In this document: positions 1 to 11,025 of the stretch, in pieces
How the letters are laid out: each line of letters opens with the position of its first letter
Position numbering within the stretch: the first letter of the stretch is position 1
From: Piezodorus guildinii
Lineage: Eukaryota > Arthropoda > Insecta > Hemiptera > Pentatomidae
Assembly: GCA_023052935.1 (NCBI GenBank)
Contig: CM041298.1
Span: 62,366,217-62,430,216, forward strand
Length of the DNA stretch: 64,000 bases
Direction of reading: 5' to 3'
Position numbers and translations under genes: made by a program
The notes under the pieces: generated by a model
What the model was told of the DNA's origin: nothing
The model's input: only the letters and a program-made list of their open reading frames with translations
Databases searched by the model: none

Positions 1-271
1 TTTACACTCACCATTCTCAAACACACATCATCCTGAACGACCAATCAACGTTAGATGCGAGCGTTAATCAACAGTTTTCAACCGGTGATTTGAACAGGCC
101 TGTCAACCTACTCTCATACGTTGCAAACATTTTTCGAAATCGTAATTGATCTAAAATTATTTTATCGTCGTGCGTCTATGAATGGATAGAATAATGAATA
201 AAAGTTACAGAAATAGCCTAATTCAACTTCTTGGTAATTATCACTAAATATATTTATATTTATACTTTTTT
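1..271. other. AT-rich DNA, nothing recognised
   Basis: No open reading frame, RNA gene or repeat shared with the rest of the window was recognised up to the T-rich tail of the first Jockey fragment. Confidence 0.5.
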
Positions 272-833
272 TATTTCTTTTTTTTTTAAATGTTTTATTG
301 ATATTTACAACTGTACATACAATACATACAACTAGTAAATGGGCTACTTTACACTTATGGGCGTGATAATGTCTTGTGAAGAAACTACCCAGTGGTAGCA
401 CTTCAATGTCTATTTAATTAAAGTAGGTCTCGAGGCTATCGTCTTTTCAATCGCGTCGGAGGGCTGTCAGGAATAGATGGGAATGATAAGTTGCGTACAA
501 GAGGATTCGTGTGGGTTGGGAGTTTGGAATGAAAAGAGGCATATCTGTTTCGGGCTAGTTCTGTGACAAATGGGATATTTAGGTCATTATGGATGATTTA
601 ATTCGTAACGAAATAAGGAGCATTTAGGATTTTGCGAAGGATTTTGGATTGTAAGGATTGAATGCGAGTGGAATTAGATGGTTTAGTAGAGCTCCAAAGC
701 TCGATTCCATATGGCCAGATGGGTCTGATGATGGTAATATAAATGAGATTTTTGTAATAAATTGCAAGTTTTGAACGTTTGTCTAGTAAGTGTTGTAGTA
801 ATCGGTATCTACGGGCAGTTTCTTGTCTTTCTT
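272..833 (-). mobile_element. 5'-truncated Jockey (J1) 3' end
   Basis: A T-rich run followed by the same 3'UTR and end of the RT ORF as the long J1 element at 24.3-29.0 kb, for example the blocks reading gtgaagaaactacccagtgg and cgattccatatggccagatg (J1 has atgt there). Read on the minus strand it encodes the last part of the Jockey ORF2 (segments like IWPYGIELWSSTKPSNS and the closing RRL(K/R)R motif) with substitutions and stops. The 5' end is lost at about 833. It is a dead-on-arrival LINE copy. A target duplication could not be fixed because both flanks are T/A-rich. Confidence 0.85.
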
Positions 834-1284
834 GTTGGGGATTTTTATTTATTTAAATTTTATTCTATTACTATTTTATTTATTTATTGCCCTCATGCTT
901 CCCGTAGCAGTTGACATTATTTTATCGAATTACTAAAATACGCATAACCTTTGTGTGAGTGGAAAGCCTAGCTAAGAGACCTTGAGTCTAACTAAAATTT
1001 TATACCTAAGTAATGAAAAAAAAAAAAACTTGTATTGGACGGCAAAATAAGTACATAGAGTTTTTTATCAGTGATTTCAATAAATAATTCCTGATTCTCG
1101 TTACTATTTTAATCTATTATATATGACTCATTTTGAACGATTAAATGTTGCCATCTTCCAGGTATTTTTTAAATTCCGTCCTCCTAGAACAGTTGAAGAA
1201 CGAACAGTGGGCTTTTGCATCTTTCAAGTCAAATTTCCGGTTCTGACCCGAGGAAATCACCTACGGTCGGTTCTTTCTCTCAAG
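834..1284. other. AT-rich DNA, nothing recognised
   Basis: Contains A and T homopolymers, including an A13 run near 1016-1028, but no coding or repeat signal that I can support. Confidence 0.4.
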
Positions 1285-1550
1285 CCGTCATCGCCTTACA
1301 CATTGCAAATATTGTCAACCGTCTGTTATGCGGAATTTACTCTTCGGGAAAAAAAATCACCAAATGACGAGCAAGCAAAATACCACTACAAAGGAATCGC
1401 GATTGAAAATGGCACATAAATAAACTTAACTAGTCATTTTTATAGAATATGCAAACATTATTGACCTAGAAAACATGATTATATAAACACAGAAAATATT
1501 ATATTGAAAAACTCTACAAACTTATTTTCACAGCCTAATATATTACAGTT
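1285..1550 (+). repeat. Dispersed repeat B, copy 1
   Basis: About 270 bp that aligns by eye, with gaps, to 12095-12375 in the same orientation. Shared blocks include accgtctgt..gcggg/gaat, agcaaaataccact, gaatc.tgattgaaa and ttataaacac.ga. It has no obvious coding capacity, terminal repeats or pol III boxes. Class unknown. Confidence 0.6.
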
Positions 1551-2164
1551 TATTTTTCACTAAAACCGACTTACTAGATGGAGCACTTCATGCCAAGAAT
1601 ATTACAAATTTTTCTTAATTTATCAAAAATGAAAACGAAATACATTCAACACTTTAGAAATTTATATAACCTAGATCATATTCTCATTAAGATAATTTTT
1701 CAAACCTTTTAAATTCCTTTCTCTAAATACTTCATACTGACTCAGATTCGTAAATGCATTAGGCCAATAAGAAATTGGACGGCGTACAATAATCCTGCAC
1801 AAAGCTCTATTGCAAGACATAAACCCGAAAAAAATAATGATTTGTTTTTATAACGTTGAAATTATTAAGACGATCTAACTTAATTAAGACACTTCCATAA
1901 CTATAGCTATCATCCTGTTGAAAATTTTGTCTATTTGGCTTTAAAATTAGCACGAAACGTCGTGAAACGTTAAAAAGAAGAATTATATTTGTGTTTTTCA
2001 TTAATCTACCACTTCTCAAACCAACTCATGCCAGTATTCATATTCTGATTCGTTAATTATATTTAGGGCGAGTCGTTGTTTAGGGAGCGGCTTGGTCTTT
2101 TGGATAGATCACTAATATACAGTTCTCCGGGTTCTGGGCTATAACAGAATATCATTTGTTTTAC
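1551..2164. other. AT-rich DNA, no firm feature
   Basis: Minus-strand frames between 1640 and 2020 are open over short stretches and vaguely recall LINE C-termini, but no conserved motif is present, so no call is made. Confidence 0.3.
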
Positions 2165-2330
2165 TATTTCAGCATTGAGACGATCCTAGGGTACAGAGAC
2201 CCAGAAGTGGGTAACAAAAAATGGGGAAAAACCTGGCGGCTGAGCGTGATCTTGGGCGAATAATCTCTTTGCACGGCAGTTCGCCTAAAAACAGTACGAA
2301 TCTCTATATGTTCTGAGCCCAAGAACAACC
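2165..2330 (+). repeat. Dispersed repeat D, copy 1
   Basis: About 165 bp related to 42057-42235 (plus) and 21008-21180 (minus). The best-kept block is gtgggtaacaaaaaatgggg followed by aaaaacctggcggctgag, then agtacgaatctc. It is GC-richer than its surroundings. Not recognised as a known family; a SINE body is possible but I see no complete A and B boxes. Confidence 0.6.
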
Positions 2331-3517
2331 TGCAACGATAATCAGTTATATGATTGATCTCTATATGATTGCTATGGAGTGGGGAGTGAATCGCCACTAG
2401 TGGCCACTCTCGAAGACACACTGAGAGTGACTTACGGAGCTGTACCGCTAATTTATTTGAATAACTTAATCTTTTTCTTGGTATCTTTTTTTAATAATAG
2501 TTTTTTCTGCAGCCACACACATTTAATCATTTACTTTATATTTCCTACTGTTATTATGTGCGTGTAGTTATAGTTATAATAGTTTCATATTGCTTATTCA
2601 ACTTCAAAGCATGTGATTTCTTCTCCTTTGCAAATTGTGAATGTTTCTTTTAATCAACAAACTGTATATTCTTCACAAGTGCCTATTTCTTCTTGATGTT
2701 TACCTGCTTAGCATGGATTACCCGTAAGTAGTTTTGTTTCTTTATCTCTTTATGTTAACCATTAAAACGGCTTATAGCCTGGCACCCAACACGATAATTG
2801 ATATCGAAGTTTTCTTACATACTCTCTACCCGAAATACCTGCTTGATTTAATTAATTGCCGAAATTAACCTTCATGGGTTGCAGAGGTTATCAATTAAAT
2901 TAAAATTTGTTTATTTTTGTTAATCATTGTTAAATGGGATTATTATGCTTATTGGCAAGGATGTTAATAATGAATTATCACGGACTATTCTCACGATATT
3001 TAAACATCCTAACTAATGCTACCATCATACAAATTGCTACACAGTTTTATTTACAATTTCTCCTGCCAAATGGCACTTACAGAATGGGTTCGCCCTCGCC
3101 GTTGAGATACCTAAAGCATTTAGCATGCGAAGCTCTCGTATTCTGATCTCCCTTCTTTTATCTGTTATGGGTCTTTATCACGCTATATAGACTTCTCGGA
3201 TTGAAAAATATATCTCGGAAATCTAAACGTTTAAGCGTTGATGCCTGCAGATTAAATAACTACGGGATACGCCCCTTGTGAAGAAAAAAAAAAGAAAAAA
3301 GTCCATTCTTTTCAGTTTTCTTTTGATATTTAATCCTTCTTTTAATTCTTTCGGAAGATTAATTGTTTTGAAATCATCATTAAAATAAACAACGATGCAG
3401 AAAGTTTAAGTTTTAAGTTACAAATCTTAAAAAAAGTTTTATTTATTTATATTCTTTTCTAGGATCTTTATAACACAAAATATAGTAATCATAGATTGAC
3501 AAAATTAAAAAAAAAAT
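2331..3517. other. AT-rich DNA, nothing recognised
   Basis: No ORF with recognisable motifs, no repeat shared with the rest of the window. Short open frames here have no coding signature. Confidence 0.4.
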
Positions 3518-4564
3518 TCTGGTGTGGGGAACACACTACTTTCACTTACCTCCATTTTTAAAATCAATGAAAGAATTTTCAAATACAGTTAGAGATAAAA
3601 ATGAGAGAAACCATTAAAGAATTAATTAAATGGAATTTCTATAGAAACATGTGTTTTATTAAAAAAAACTATTATATTATTATCTAAAATAATCACTAAG
3701 TTTTATCGGCTTTTTATCACTCTCTACTAACTTTTAGAAGCTTGTGTATGAGATAATATTTTTTCTAAAATCTATAGCTTTCCAACGGTATATCATACAT
3801 GTATATTACTGATCTTATGTTCAAAAACAAAAAATTGCATAAAAAAAATATTTTTTCAGTTTTCTCCTTTCGTTGCTTTTCAAATTTGCTCAACTTGCAT
3901 ATTTAGCTGTTATTTATATATGCTAACTAGATAATAGGATTATTTTCATAAAATATACAAAATTAAAGGTACTTTAGAGCAAGAAAATTAAATATTGTTT
4001 TTTCAATTTTCTCCATTAGTTGTTTTTTAAATTCACACAAATTACATATTTACCTGTTTTTCATCAGTGGCGACAACAAAACATAGTTATTTTTATAGAA
4101 TATACAAAATTAAAGGTACTTTAGAAGAAGAATATTTAAAATATCGGCATTTAAGCCCTGTCAAACCATTTTCATCTGAATTAAACCTACACGATATTAT
4201 AGCCTATTAAAATTTAGATCGATATAGCGAGTTTAAACAAAATCGTCCGAACCGTTTTCGAGAAAATCGAAAAAAGGTGCAAAATGCACAGTTTAAAGTG
4301 GCTCTTCTGGTAAGCTGATTTTGATGAAAAAGATTTTGTAACGTCTCGAGTGTGTAGTTGTCTTAATTATGAAATTTCAGTTTCATTGGACTTACCGTTT
4401 CCCCTCGGGAGTTACCACACACATAAACACACACAGACCTTTTTGCGGGACTTTGTTATTTATACACAGGGGACCCTAAAACGTGTATTTCCGTTGAAAA
4501 CTGGAATTCGGAAATTTTCACGATCGCAATACTTTCCCTTACTATCTATAGTAAGTGAAAGTAA
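3518..4564 (+). mobile_element. HEL (Helentron/HINE-like) copy 1, full length
   Basis: HEL is defined here as starting TCTGGTGCGGGCAACACACG and ending GTAAGTGAAAGTAA. This copy starts TCTGGTGTGGGG and ends with those same 14 nt. Subterminal inverted repeats TTTCACTTAC (near 3548) and GTAAGTGAAA (4551-4560) are present. A palindrome-like block CTTACTATCTATAGTAAG (perfect CTTACTATATATAGTAAG in other copies) precedes the 3' end, and an imperfect (AC)n tract lies at about 4417-4437. No ORF. These features match the described layout of non-autonomous Helentrons (HINE/DINE-1); the class assignment is inference. Confidence 0.75.
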
Positions 4565-4783
4565 AAACATTATGCGGACAACAAACGATTTTCAACTATC
4601 TCGTTTGTTAAAATTAATTTAAGAACTATTAAATAAAGTTAGAATTAAAAAAGAGGTTTAAAGAACATAAGGTTTTTGCTCATTTCTCATTTAGTTCGTA
4701 ATCAAATTATTTCAACTTATAAATCTATTCGTTTTTTATCAACCCTAACCATACGATGTGATTTTTTTTTTTTGGAATCTACA

Positions 4784-4809
4784 AAATTATACGTACGTAC
4801 GTATAATTT
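4784..4809. other. 26-bp perfect palindrome
   Basis: A self-complementary sequence centred on acgtacgtacgt, reading aaattatacgtac and its exact reverse complement. It lies in AT-rich DNA between HEL copies. Cruciform potential only; no function known. Confidence 0.8.
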
Positions 4810-4984
4810 AATGTATAATATAAACGTACGTATCAGATGACTTGGAAAACACCCTCTGGTCCGATAATTCCCCATGTAGATTAAAAAGCGAGGTATGGGT
4901 GACCAAAAAAGTAAGAAAAATCAATTAAACATTTTCTTTTTACTATAAACATTTATAGTTCTGAAGGACCATTTAGAAAAATTC

Positions 4985-5165
4985 AAAACTTCGGCATTTT
5001 AGTCCAGTTATACTATTTCAATCAAAAGGAATGTAATTGGTAATAGATTCCATTAAAATTTACATTGATATAGCGAGTTTAATCAAAATCATTAGAGTCG
5101 TTTTTGAGAAAATGGTAAAAGAGAACAAAAGGCATGGTATAAAATAACTCTCCTGGTTACAAAAA
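4985..5165 (+). mobile_element. HEL fragment, plus-sense arm of inverted pair
   Basis: Internal HEL sequence (ttcggcattttagtccagtt, tagcgagtttaatcaaaatc, ggcatggtataaaataac) truncated at both ends. It abuts a minus-sense copy at 5166, so the shared segment forms a head-to-head inverted repeat centred near 5165. Confidence 0.7.
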
Positions 5166-5810
5166 CATTTTCATCAAAATCGGCTAACCAGAAGAGCCTC
5201 TTTATACCATGCAAATTGCACCTTTTTATGATTTTTATGAATAACGGTTCCGACGATATTTATTAACCTCGCTATATCGATGTAAAATTAAATAGGCTTT
5301 AATATCATGTAGGTTTCATTCTGATTAAAATAGTCTGACGGGCTGATATTTTAAATTTTAAATAAGTTCCTTTAATTTTGTAGATTCCGTAATTATCTTG
5401 TTGCCACTGATGAAAACCAGGTAAATATATAATGTGAATGAATTCGATACCCAACTAAAGGAAAAAACTGAAATAGTATTTTTTTTAATGGAATTTATTG
5501 TTTTTCAACATAAGAACAGTAGCATACAGGTGTAATATACCGCTGGAAAGCTAAATATTCTAGAAAAAAAATATTATCTAATACACAAGCATGTAAAAGT
5601 TAATAAAGAGTGATGAAATGCCGATAAAACTAACTGAATATTTTATATGATAATATAATTATTTTTTTAATAATACACATGTTTCTATAGAAATTCAATT
5701 TAATTAATTCTTTAATAGTTCACTAATTTTTGTCTATAACTGTATTTGAAAATTCTTTAATCGATTTTCAAAACGGAGGTAAGTGAAAACCGAGTGTTGC
5801 CCGCACTAGA
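5166..5810 (-). mobile_element. HEL fragment, minus-sense arm of inverted pair
   Basis: Runs from the aaccagaagagcctctttat block to the HEL 5' terminus, reading ggaggtaagtgaaaaccgag then ttgcccgcactaga. The HEL 3' terminal third is missing. Adjacent to an opposite-sense fragment. Confidence 0.75.
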
Positions 5811-6372
5811 TTTTTAATAATTAAGTCTCAATGTATATATTAAATTCAAATTAATAGAAATGTTTTAATGATTTTTTTATACTTATTTTTAATATTAATA
5901 TTTCTTAAGGAGAAGTAATTAAAATTAATACACAGAAATTATTTCACTCCTTGGAAGATGATCAAAGGGAATAAAGTAAGGTAATAATATTTAAGAAAAA
6001 AAAATTAAAATGAAACGGAATCTTTAATAAGCTTCTTCCAACAATTTCGAAGACAAAGACATTTTTTTTCTAATATAAAGTGAATTCCCGGTTATCTTAT
6101 TAAACATTCGGACAATACGCTGAGCCTGAAACCTATTAAGGGAATTTCAACTGTTCATTTAAAATCATCCAGAGGAAAGCAGCTTTATTTCAAAACCATT
6201 TAACTTTCCAAAGAAAATGAATTTATTATTTTAATAGAGAGAAATACCATTGTCTTCGTTTTGAAATAATTAAATATGAAATATCTAAATATTTTCTTTC
6301 GAAGGGAGAAAAGATTTGTCTCATGACGAATTCACAAATCCGCCATCCACGAATCATTTTAAAACGTTATAT
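5811..6372. other. AT-rich DNA, nothing recognised
   Basis: No motif-bearing ORF or shared repeat recognised. Confidence 0.4.
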
Positions 6373-7065
6373 TTTTACTTCCACTTACTTTAGTATGAAA
6401 AATATGGTAAGAGAAAGTATTGCGATCCTGTATTTTTTTTTATTTCGTCTTTTTATTGTAAATATACATCTCAGGGGGCCCCTTAGTTTAAATATTGGGA
6501 AACTTTTTTTTTTTTTTTTTTTTTTATTGAGAAATATTACAGTTTGTTACATAATGAACAGTAGTAATAGAGATGTAGTACACATTCATACAATATATAC
6601 AGAATAATGATGATAAAGTCAAATTACATAAAATCGGAAATAAATAAATTCAAATATATACAAGAAAATAACAATTAAAAAAAAACAAAAATACAACAAC
6701 CTGTAGTAGAGATAAATACAAGTTGGGAAATAAATAAAAATCATACAAGCAAACTTAACTATATGCAATCTGCTAAAGGGACCCTAGACTCCGCTGCTCC
6801 CTCCACAAGTGGGGTGAGAAGCCGAATCCAAGAGATCCCAGCGCCTCTCACGCTGGGATCTCGAGATCTCGGCGCTTCACTAGTGTAAGCCAGTGGAGGC
6901 CGAGCTAGGGCGGAATAGCCACAAACATGGGAAATAATTAAAAAAAATTGGGACTCAGTATCATACAGGTTTCATTCTAATGGAAAGACTCTTACAGGCC
7001 TTAAATCTAAATGTTTTAAAATTTCTTCCTTTATTTTAAGTGTCTTTATTTTAGTATATTAAAAA
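6373..7065 (-). mobile_element. Degenerate HEL relic split by a Jockey 3' end
   Basis: The left part (6373-6495) keeps cttccacttactttagta, gtaagagaaagtattgcgat and a block like agggggccccttag. The right part (6945-7065) keeps tatcatacaggtttcattct and a block like caggccttaaat. The two parts are separated by the J2 insertion at 6503-6927. Internal HEL sequence is also deleted. Old copy. Confidence 0.55.
6503..6927 (-). mobile_element. 5'-truncated Jockey (J2) 3'UTR copy
   Basis: Starts with a T22-like run (poly-A of a minus-strand element) and continues with the J2 3'UTR, also seen at 13190-13540 and 50557-55310. Shared blocks include tcatacaatatatacaga, tccacaagtggggtgag and agatcccagcgcc. 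A 7-bp direct repeat TGGGAAA flanks it (6496-6502 and 6928-6934), a plausible but short target duplication. Only UTR is left. It contains a perfect 12-bp hairpin, gagatcccagcg / cgctgggatctc, at 6832-6862. Confidence 0.75.
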
Positions 7066-7199
7066 AAAAAAAAGAAAAAAAAACTACACACCTTCTTATT
7101 AAAATTGATAAAAAAAAATGAGTAAATATAAAAGTTGAAGAAATTTTATTATTATCCTCACTTTTTTTCTTATACGAAAATTTATAAAAGGTAAATAAA

Positions 7200-7625
7200 T
7201 GAAAAAAATTATTATTACCATGGGACTAAAGTCCTTTAGCAATAAAATAAAAATACATTTTTGATGACCGGAATATTGTGGTCACAGCTTTAAACAACTA
7301 ATTGCTAAAGTGAAATAATTAATTGAGGTTGTAAAATATGTACATATTTATGAATCAGACTCTTATAATAAGAAAAAAAAGCTACTTCATTAGTGATAAT
7401 TGAAATAATACAAACACAACCAAATTAGTTATTTTCTAGCATCTACAGATCGAGGTTATAGTCTGTTTGGCTGAGAAAGGAGAAGGTAGTTTTTAAAAAG
7501 GAGCGATTTGAAGGAGGAAGCAGTTTTTGCATGACGGATCTCAGGAGGGATAGAATTCAAATTAGAGGACGGGATCTGGTAGAACGGGACTGAAAATCAG
7601 AGTAATGGAGAGTGATGAAAATCGG
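7200..7625 (-). mobile_element. CR1-like LINE 3' end, diverged
   Basis: On the minus strand, about 7455-7600 reads NSIPPEIRHAKTASSFKSLL, the C-terminal signature also seen in the CR1-like ORF2 at 51.2 kb (NSLPIHIRHAASLSSFKSQL). The 3'UTR block near 7221-7255 (gggactaaagtcctttagca) matches the 3' end of that element (gggactaggtcccctaagaa). No long ORF. An older and different subfamily from the 50.8-kb copy. Confidence 0.65.
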
Positions 7626-7705
7626 ATATAAATAAGTGATAGCTTTAGGTAATAATTAACTATTTTTCAGCTCTAACTTTACTTTCAAGCTCTTAAAATT
7701 TACAG

Positions 7706-7750
7706 TCATCGGTGGTGAGTGAAAGTTGTTTGCTGCGCACACCATATCAT
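7706..7750 (-). mobile_element. HEL 5'-end relic
   Basis: About 40 bp aligns to the HEL 5' terminus: ggtggtgagtgaaagttgtt then tgctgcgcacaccat, against ggaggtaagtgaaagtcgtg and ttgcccgcacca in intact copies. The rest is not recognisable. Confidence 0.45.
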
Positions 7751-8849
7751 TCCTTTCCATAAGAAATATGTAGTAATCGATAGTACGACGAAAGTGAACA
7801 AATAATTTAGTTAACTAGATAATTAGTTAGTTAACAAATTGTACTAGTAAGCGCGACGAGTAGTTTCTTACAATTCCACCACACCGTAATTCTCTATACA
7901 AGGTATAGGGTAGGATCTGCTTTTTGTTAACACCTACTTCGGCTTTGAAGGCTATAAGGGGGTTTCCCGAGCCAAGGGAGAGGGGCGAGGGATTAATACC
8001 GAGTTAAATATCCTCGAGGACCGAGACGCGAACTCGTAAATGTTTTAAATCTATGTTTCTGGTCATCTATGGTGGCTGCACAACGCGCGTTCATCCAAAT
8101 CACCCGTCCCGCTCTCCCCATTATAGTATAGAGTCATCACTCCCTGTGGCGATATTTGTGAGTGACCTCCAGTAGGTTTACGGGTTTCACTTACCCGTGG
8201 AAGGTTGTGAGTGAATCACCATTTCTTAATATGCTTTAAAATGTCCTCTTAGGACTGGGATTCGAACTCTCAACATATATACACTCTAGACGTGAGAGCA
8301 GTGAGAGCAACATATATGTGTGAATCTATCAGTCTTATTTTCTAGGGTTCAAACCTTGCCGAGACAGATAATTAATACACTTAAATCAGCCGTAGATAAA
8401 CTCTCCTGGAGCCCACCCAGCCTCTATGAAGTTTAAGTGATTCCCTCAAGTACAGGAGTTGCCCTTAAAAATAATACGACCATAAAACTGAACTTAACAT
8501 TACTGGACTAAGAATCTTTTATTTTCTTCTTTTCTCAATAACCTATAAAGTAACTCCGAAATTCCTTGACCATTCCCCGTTTCTTGGAAGAAGCTTGTTT
8601 TCCTTTCTCGAAATAGAAGCACTTAATACCCATCCAAAACTTGACCCTTTCTCAAACCAAATAATCCTTTAAGTAGGTACTGAATATTTTCATATTCTTA
8701 AAATGATCTTAAAACGACTTCGCACTATATTGACATATATCCAGCCACAAAAACTTGTAGAGCCACGAGTCATCCAGCGGTTAAAACTTAGGTAAAGCCA
8801 TGTTTCAGTGTTAAGAGTTATATTTCTACATACAAACAGAACAAATACG
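7751..8849. other. Unassigned DNA with a GC-richer patch
   Basis: From 7880 to 8260 the sequence is clearly less AT-rich than its surroundings (cgcgcgttcatccaaatcac, cccgtcccgctctcccc). Isolated B-box-like strings (gggattcgaactct at 8258, gggttcaaacc at 8346) occur without a matching A box or cloverleaf. No protein motif found. Confidence 0.3.
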
Positions 8850-9075
8850 ACTTTATTTCTTCCTGGATTTAATTTTTTCTTGTTATCATTGAACCTAAAT
8901 ACTTGAATTACTCTACGTGTTCAAAAGTATGCCCTGATATATTAATATCCCCAAGATCGCCAACGTTTCTGCTACTAATCATATATTTCGTCTTATCGGT
9001 ATTTAATTCGAGTCCTATTTCTTTACCGGTATTTATTAACACACTTGTATTTAGTTATATGGTTTCAACATTTAT
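8850..9075 (-). mobile_element. RTE-like reverse transcriptase relic
   Basis: Minus strand reads GLELNTDKTKYMISSR, then INISGHTFEHVE, a stop, and FKYLGSMIT. This is the RTE/BovB-type spacing of the L.N..KTKYM and FKYLGS motifs after the RT catalytic box. Stop codons interrupt it. Sequence down to about 8520 may be its decayed downstream part. Confidence 0.65.
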
Positions 9076-9235
9076 CTATTAAGCAAATAAAAGTGAAGTC
9101 TTCGATATAAATAATACATAAATGTATGCATATCTAAGTTCAATTTCCTGCCATTATTTCGAAAGCTATTTGTTAAATAAAGATAAGTATTTGGAAGAAC
9201 GGGATTGTAATAAGTATTTTGAATTTGAATTTTTG

Positions 9236-9335
9236 GCGCCAAAAGTCGGGTGGAAGACACCTCGGATAAATATCCTAACCTATATTTCTAAAGACGTGGG
9301 GGCTAGAGAATTTAGCGCCAAAAGTCGGGTGGAAG
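9236..9335 (+). repeat. Short direct repeat, 21 bp identical, 79-bp offset
   Basis: GCGCCAAAAGTCGGGTGGAA followed by G occurs at 9236-9256 and again at 9315-9335, with weaker similarity around both. It could be two units of a decayed tandem repeat or a footprint of a deletion between repeats. Not linked to any element I recognise. Confidence 0.7.
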
Positions 9336-9424
9336 GCATCTAAGCTCAACATTAGCACCCTGAATAATTATAAACATGGCCACTGATAAGAAAAGTGACA
9401 CTTCGGAATAATTTCCAAAAACTT

Positions 9425-9865
9425 AAAGGTTAGAATTTATAAAACTATTATTCTTCCGACGGTTCTTTACGGATGTGAAACGTGGCCGCATACTTTGAAG
9501 GATGAACAACTGCTTAGGGTTTTCGAAAATAGGGTACTGCGTAAAATATTTGGTCTGAAGAGAGATGAGGCCACTGGGGATTTAGAAGGTTGCAGAACGC
9601 GGAATTGTGGAACTTGTATCCTGTGAATATAATTGAGTTGATAGCATCGCGGAGACTCAAATGGGCGAGATAAGTTGTTGGCTCGATGAGAAACGGATTC
9701 CGAGAAAGTTGGTTTTCGCTGACCCGACTGGTAGACGTCCGAAAGGTAGGCCGAAGCGTCGATGGGAGGATTGCGTTAAGTCTAATCTCGGGGGCGTGGG
9801 CTTGAACGGTGAACATTGGACGAGTTTGTGAGTTTGGTGGTATCGGCATCGAACCTTCGGGTTCG
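9425..9865 (+). mobile_element. RTE-like LINE C-terminal end
   Basis: Plus strand reads IYKTIILPTVLYGCETWPHT, then LKDEQLLRVFENRVLRKIFG, LKRDEATGD and IIELIASRRLKWA. This is the classic C-terminal region of RTE-clade ORF2. After a frame change it ends in a region encoding a DPTGRRPKGRPKRRWEDC-like tail. It is 5' truncated near 9425, frameshifted, and followed by a dinucleotide tract at 9893, as is common for RTE tails. Confidence 0.8.
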
Positions 9866-9888
9866 GTATGCCTGTTATTATTATACAC

Positions 9889-9892
<4 letters not shown>

Positions 9893-9953
<61 letters not shown>
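9893..9953 (+). repeat. Compound microsatellite (TA)n(GA)n
   Basis: An uninterrupted TA run of about 19 units followed by about 12 GA units, directly downstream of the RTE fragment. Probably grown from its 3' tail. Confidence 0.9.
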
Positions 9954-9955
<2 letters not shown>

Positions 9956-10423
9956 GAAAATCATCGTTTCTATATATATATATAAAACAAAAAAAAGAAA
10001 GATACAATAATGTTAAATAAGAGAAGAAACTTATACACATATACTATACTAATTATGGCAGAACGCTTCTAAAACAGCCATAAAAGATGACCCATTTCGT
10101 TCCATATTTCAAAATATGGTCATTAATATCAGAAGAAAAAAAATGCCGAGAATATTCTGGCAAATTAGAGGCAATGTTTTTTCTATTATACCACGTTTGA
10201 GTCAGGGGAGGAAAAATAATGTAATGGTGGAAGAAAATATTAGGAATTATGAAGCAGAGTGGGAGAGGAGAAACATGAAAAATGCGGTCATTAGCAAGAG
10301 CAGTTGTCTCAGGATATGTCCATCAGTCAACAAATAGCAAATACTTTTTCAGACAACAGAAAATGTTTTTCTCATTTATTTTTTAAAACTATATATAGCC
10401 TAATATATACATAACAAACTTCT
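9954..10423. other. AT-rich DNA, nothing recognised
   Basis: Open frames here are short and carry no recognisable motif. Confidence 0.4.
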
Positions 10424-10520
10424 CGCTCTTGTTTCGCATAGGTGTGAATTGAATGTGGTGTCATTAATGTTTAAAACAGTTCAGTTTGACGAATTAACAG
10501 TTTATATCCTGCTCTACAGT
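10424..10520 (+). repeat. Dispersed repeat E, copy 1
   Basis: Aligns by eye to 49975-50090: tgtttcgcataggtgtgaat, atg.ggtgtca, and cagtttgac against ctgtttgac. It may be part of a decayed Helitron or other element. It ends where a Jockey relic begins. Confidence 0.5.
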
Positions 10521-11025
10521 GTCCTATTCCGCTTGTCCCGGTTCAACAGATCCGCTTTTTAGGACTCCTACTTGACAAACGTCTAATATGGAATCCGCAT
10601 ACAAAATTGAAAAGACAAGAAAATACTCGCCGATTTCGGTCACTTCAACACTTACAAGTCAGACGCTCAAATCTTTCACTATCGTACAAAAGACTCATTT
10701 ATATGACAATCATAAGGACTATATGGACGAAGGAGTTGAGCTTTGGGGCTCTACTAAACCATAAAACACTTCCCTTATCCAATCCTTACAATCCAAAATC
10801 CTTAATGCTCTTTACTTTGTCACGAATAAAATCGTCCACAAAGACCTTAATGTTCGATATGTTGCTGATTTGGCCCGTACCAGGTATCACTCCGTTCATG
10901 AAAAAATTCATTCCCACACTAATCCATTAGTTTCAATCTTTGCTTCCTCTTCGATTCATGATAATCCACCAAGGTGTCTGAAAAGAAGATTGTTTAGACT
11001 CACTACTAAAGAGAGCTGCTAATTG
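10521..11025 (+). pseudogene. Jockey (J1-related) RT C-terminal relic
   Basis: Plus-strand translation gives IPLVPVQQIRFLGLLLDKRL, IWNPHTKLKRQE and RLIYMTIIRTIW, then after frame changes KPSNSS-like, VTNKIVHKDLNV and NPPRCLKRR. This is collinear with the C-terminal third of J1 ORF2. It is 5' truncated, has several frameshifts and a 20-30 bp deletion, and lacks a preserved poly-A tail. Non-functional. Confidence 0.8.

Noticed and set aside
1640..2020. Possible LINE C-terminus on the minus strand
   Set aside because: Open over short stretches but lacks any conserved RT or C-terminal motif that could be pinned down.
8250..8370. tRNA or SINE from B-box-like strings
   Set aside because: gggattcgaactct and gggttcaaacc are there, but no A box at proper spacing and no cloverleaf.
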